DNA from: Progne subis subis
Taxonomy: Eukaryota; Chordata; Aves; Passeriformes; Hirundinidae
NCBI GenBank assembly: GCA_022316685.1
Contig: JAKJHU010000038.1
Location: forward strand, 3,520,384 to 3,584,383
Reading direction: 5' to 3'
Length of the DNA: 64,000 nucleotides
The stretch's first letter is position 1; each line of letters begins with the position of its first letter. Made by a program: the position numbers and the translations under genes. Of the stretch, positions 63,968 through 64,000 are shown in pieces. The notes below the pieces were generated by a model. It saw only the letters and a program-made list of their open reading frames with translations. It was not told where the DNA came from and made no database searches.

Positions 63968-64000
<33 letters not shown>
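63968..64000 (+). repeat. Poly(A) tract reaching the window edge
   Basis: At least 33 consecutive A run off the end of the window, so the true length is unknown. Confidence 0.9.

Overview
This window looks like vertebrate nuclear DNA from a bird, most likely a songbird. It is AT-rich, with long introns, short exons and canonical GT/AG splice sites. Its repeats are CR1 LINE fragments, several ending in the typical 8-bp tandem 3' repeat, together with solo LTRs of endogenous retroviruses. One LTR carries a terminus I associate with songbird ERVs. I see no bacterial genes, CRISPR arrays, rRNA or tRNA.

The one gene I can identify with confidence is CSRNP3 (cysteine/serine-rich nuclear protein 3), on the minus strand. 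Four coding exons join in frame: 29958-29811, 18377-18118, 13600-13304 and 11847-10804. Together they encode 582 residues, close to the 585 I recall for the human protein. A non-coding leader precedes the start codon. A CpG island at about 44.4-45.0 kb is the best promoter candidate and would give a 5' UTR intron of about 14.6 kb.

Layout: 1-10.6 kb is the 3' side of the gene (probable 3' UTR and intergenic DNA, with one CR1 scrap and TG-rich simple repeats). 10.8-30.0 kb holds the coding exons and three introns (two CR1 copies and one putative LTR). 30.0-44.6 kb is the 5' UTR intron, with an internally deleted CR1 that still shows reverse transcriptase motifs, a solo LTR of about 1.05 kb, and a perfect 19-bp x 11 GC-rich minisatellite. 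44.4-45.0 kb is the CpG island. 45-64 kb is upstream DNA with a CR1, an LTR with near-perfect 6-bp target duplications, another LTR, an old LINE scrap, and a window edge that runs into poly(A).

The least explained item is an exon-like open frame at 49567-49802 on the minus strand. Its reading frame is open exactly from a good splice acceptor to a good donor, its composition looks like protein, and I do not recognise the product. Also worth a look are paired inverted octamer motifs plus a SOX-like site at about 47.5 kb, with a third octamer in the CpG island, and the minisatellite inside the 5' UTR intron.
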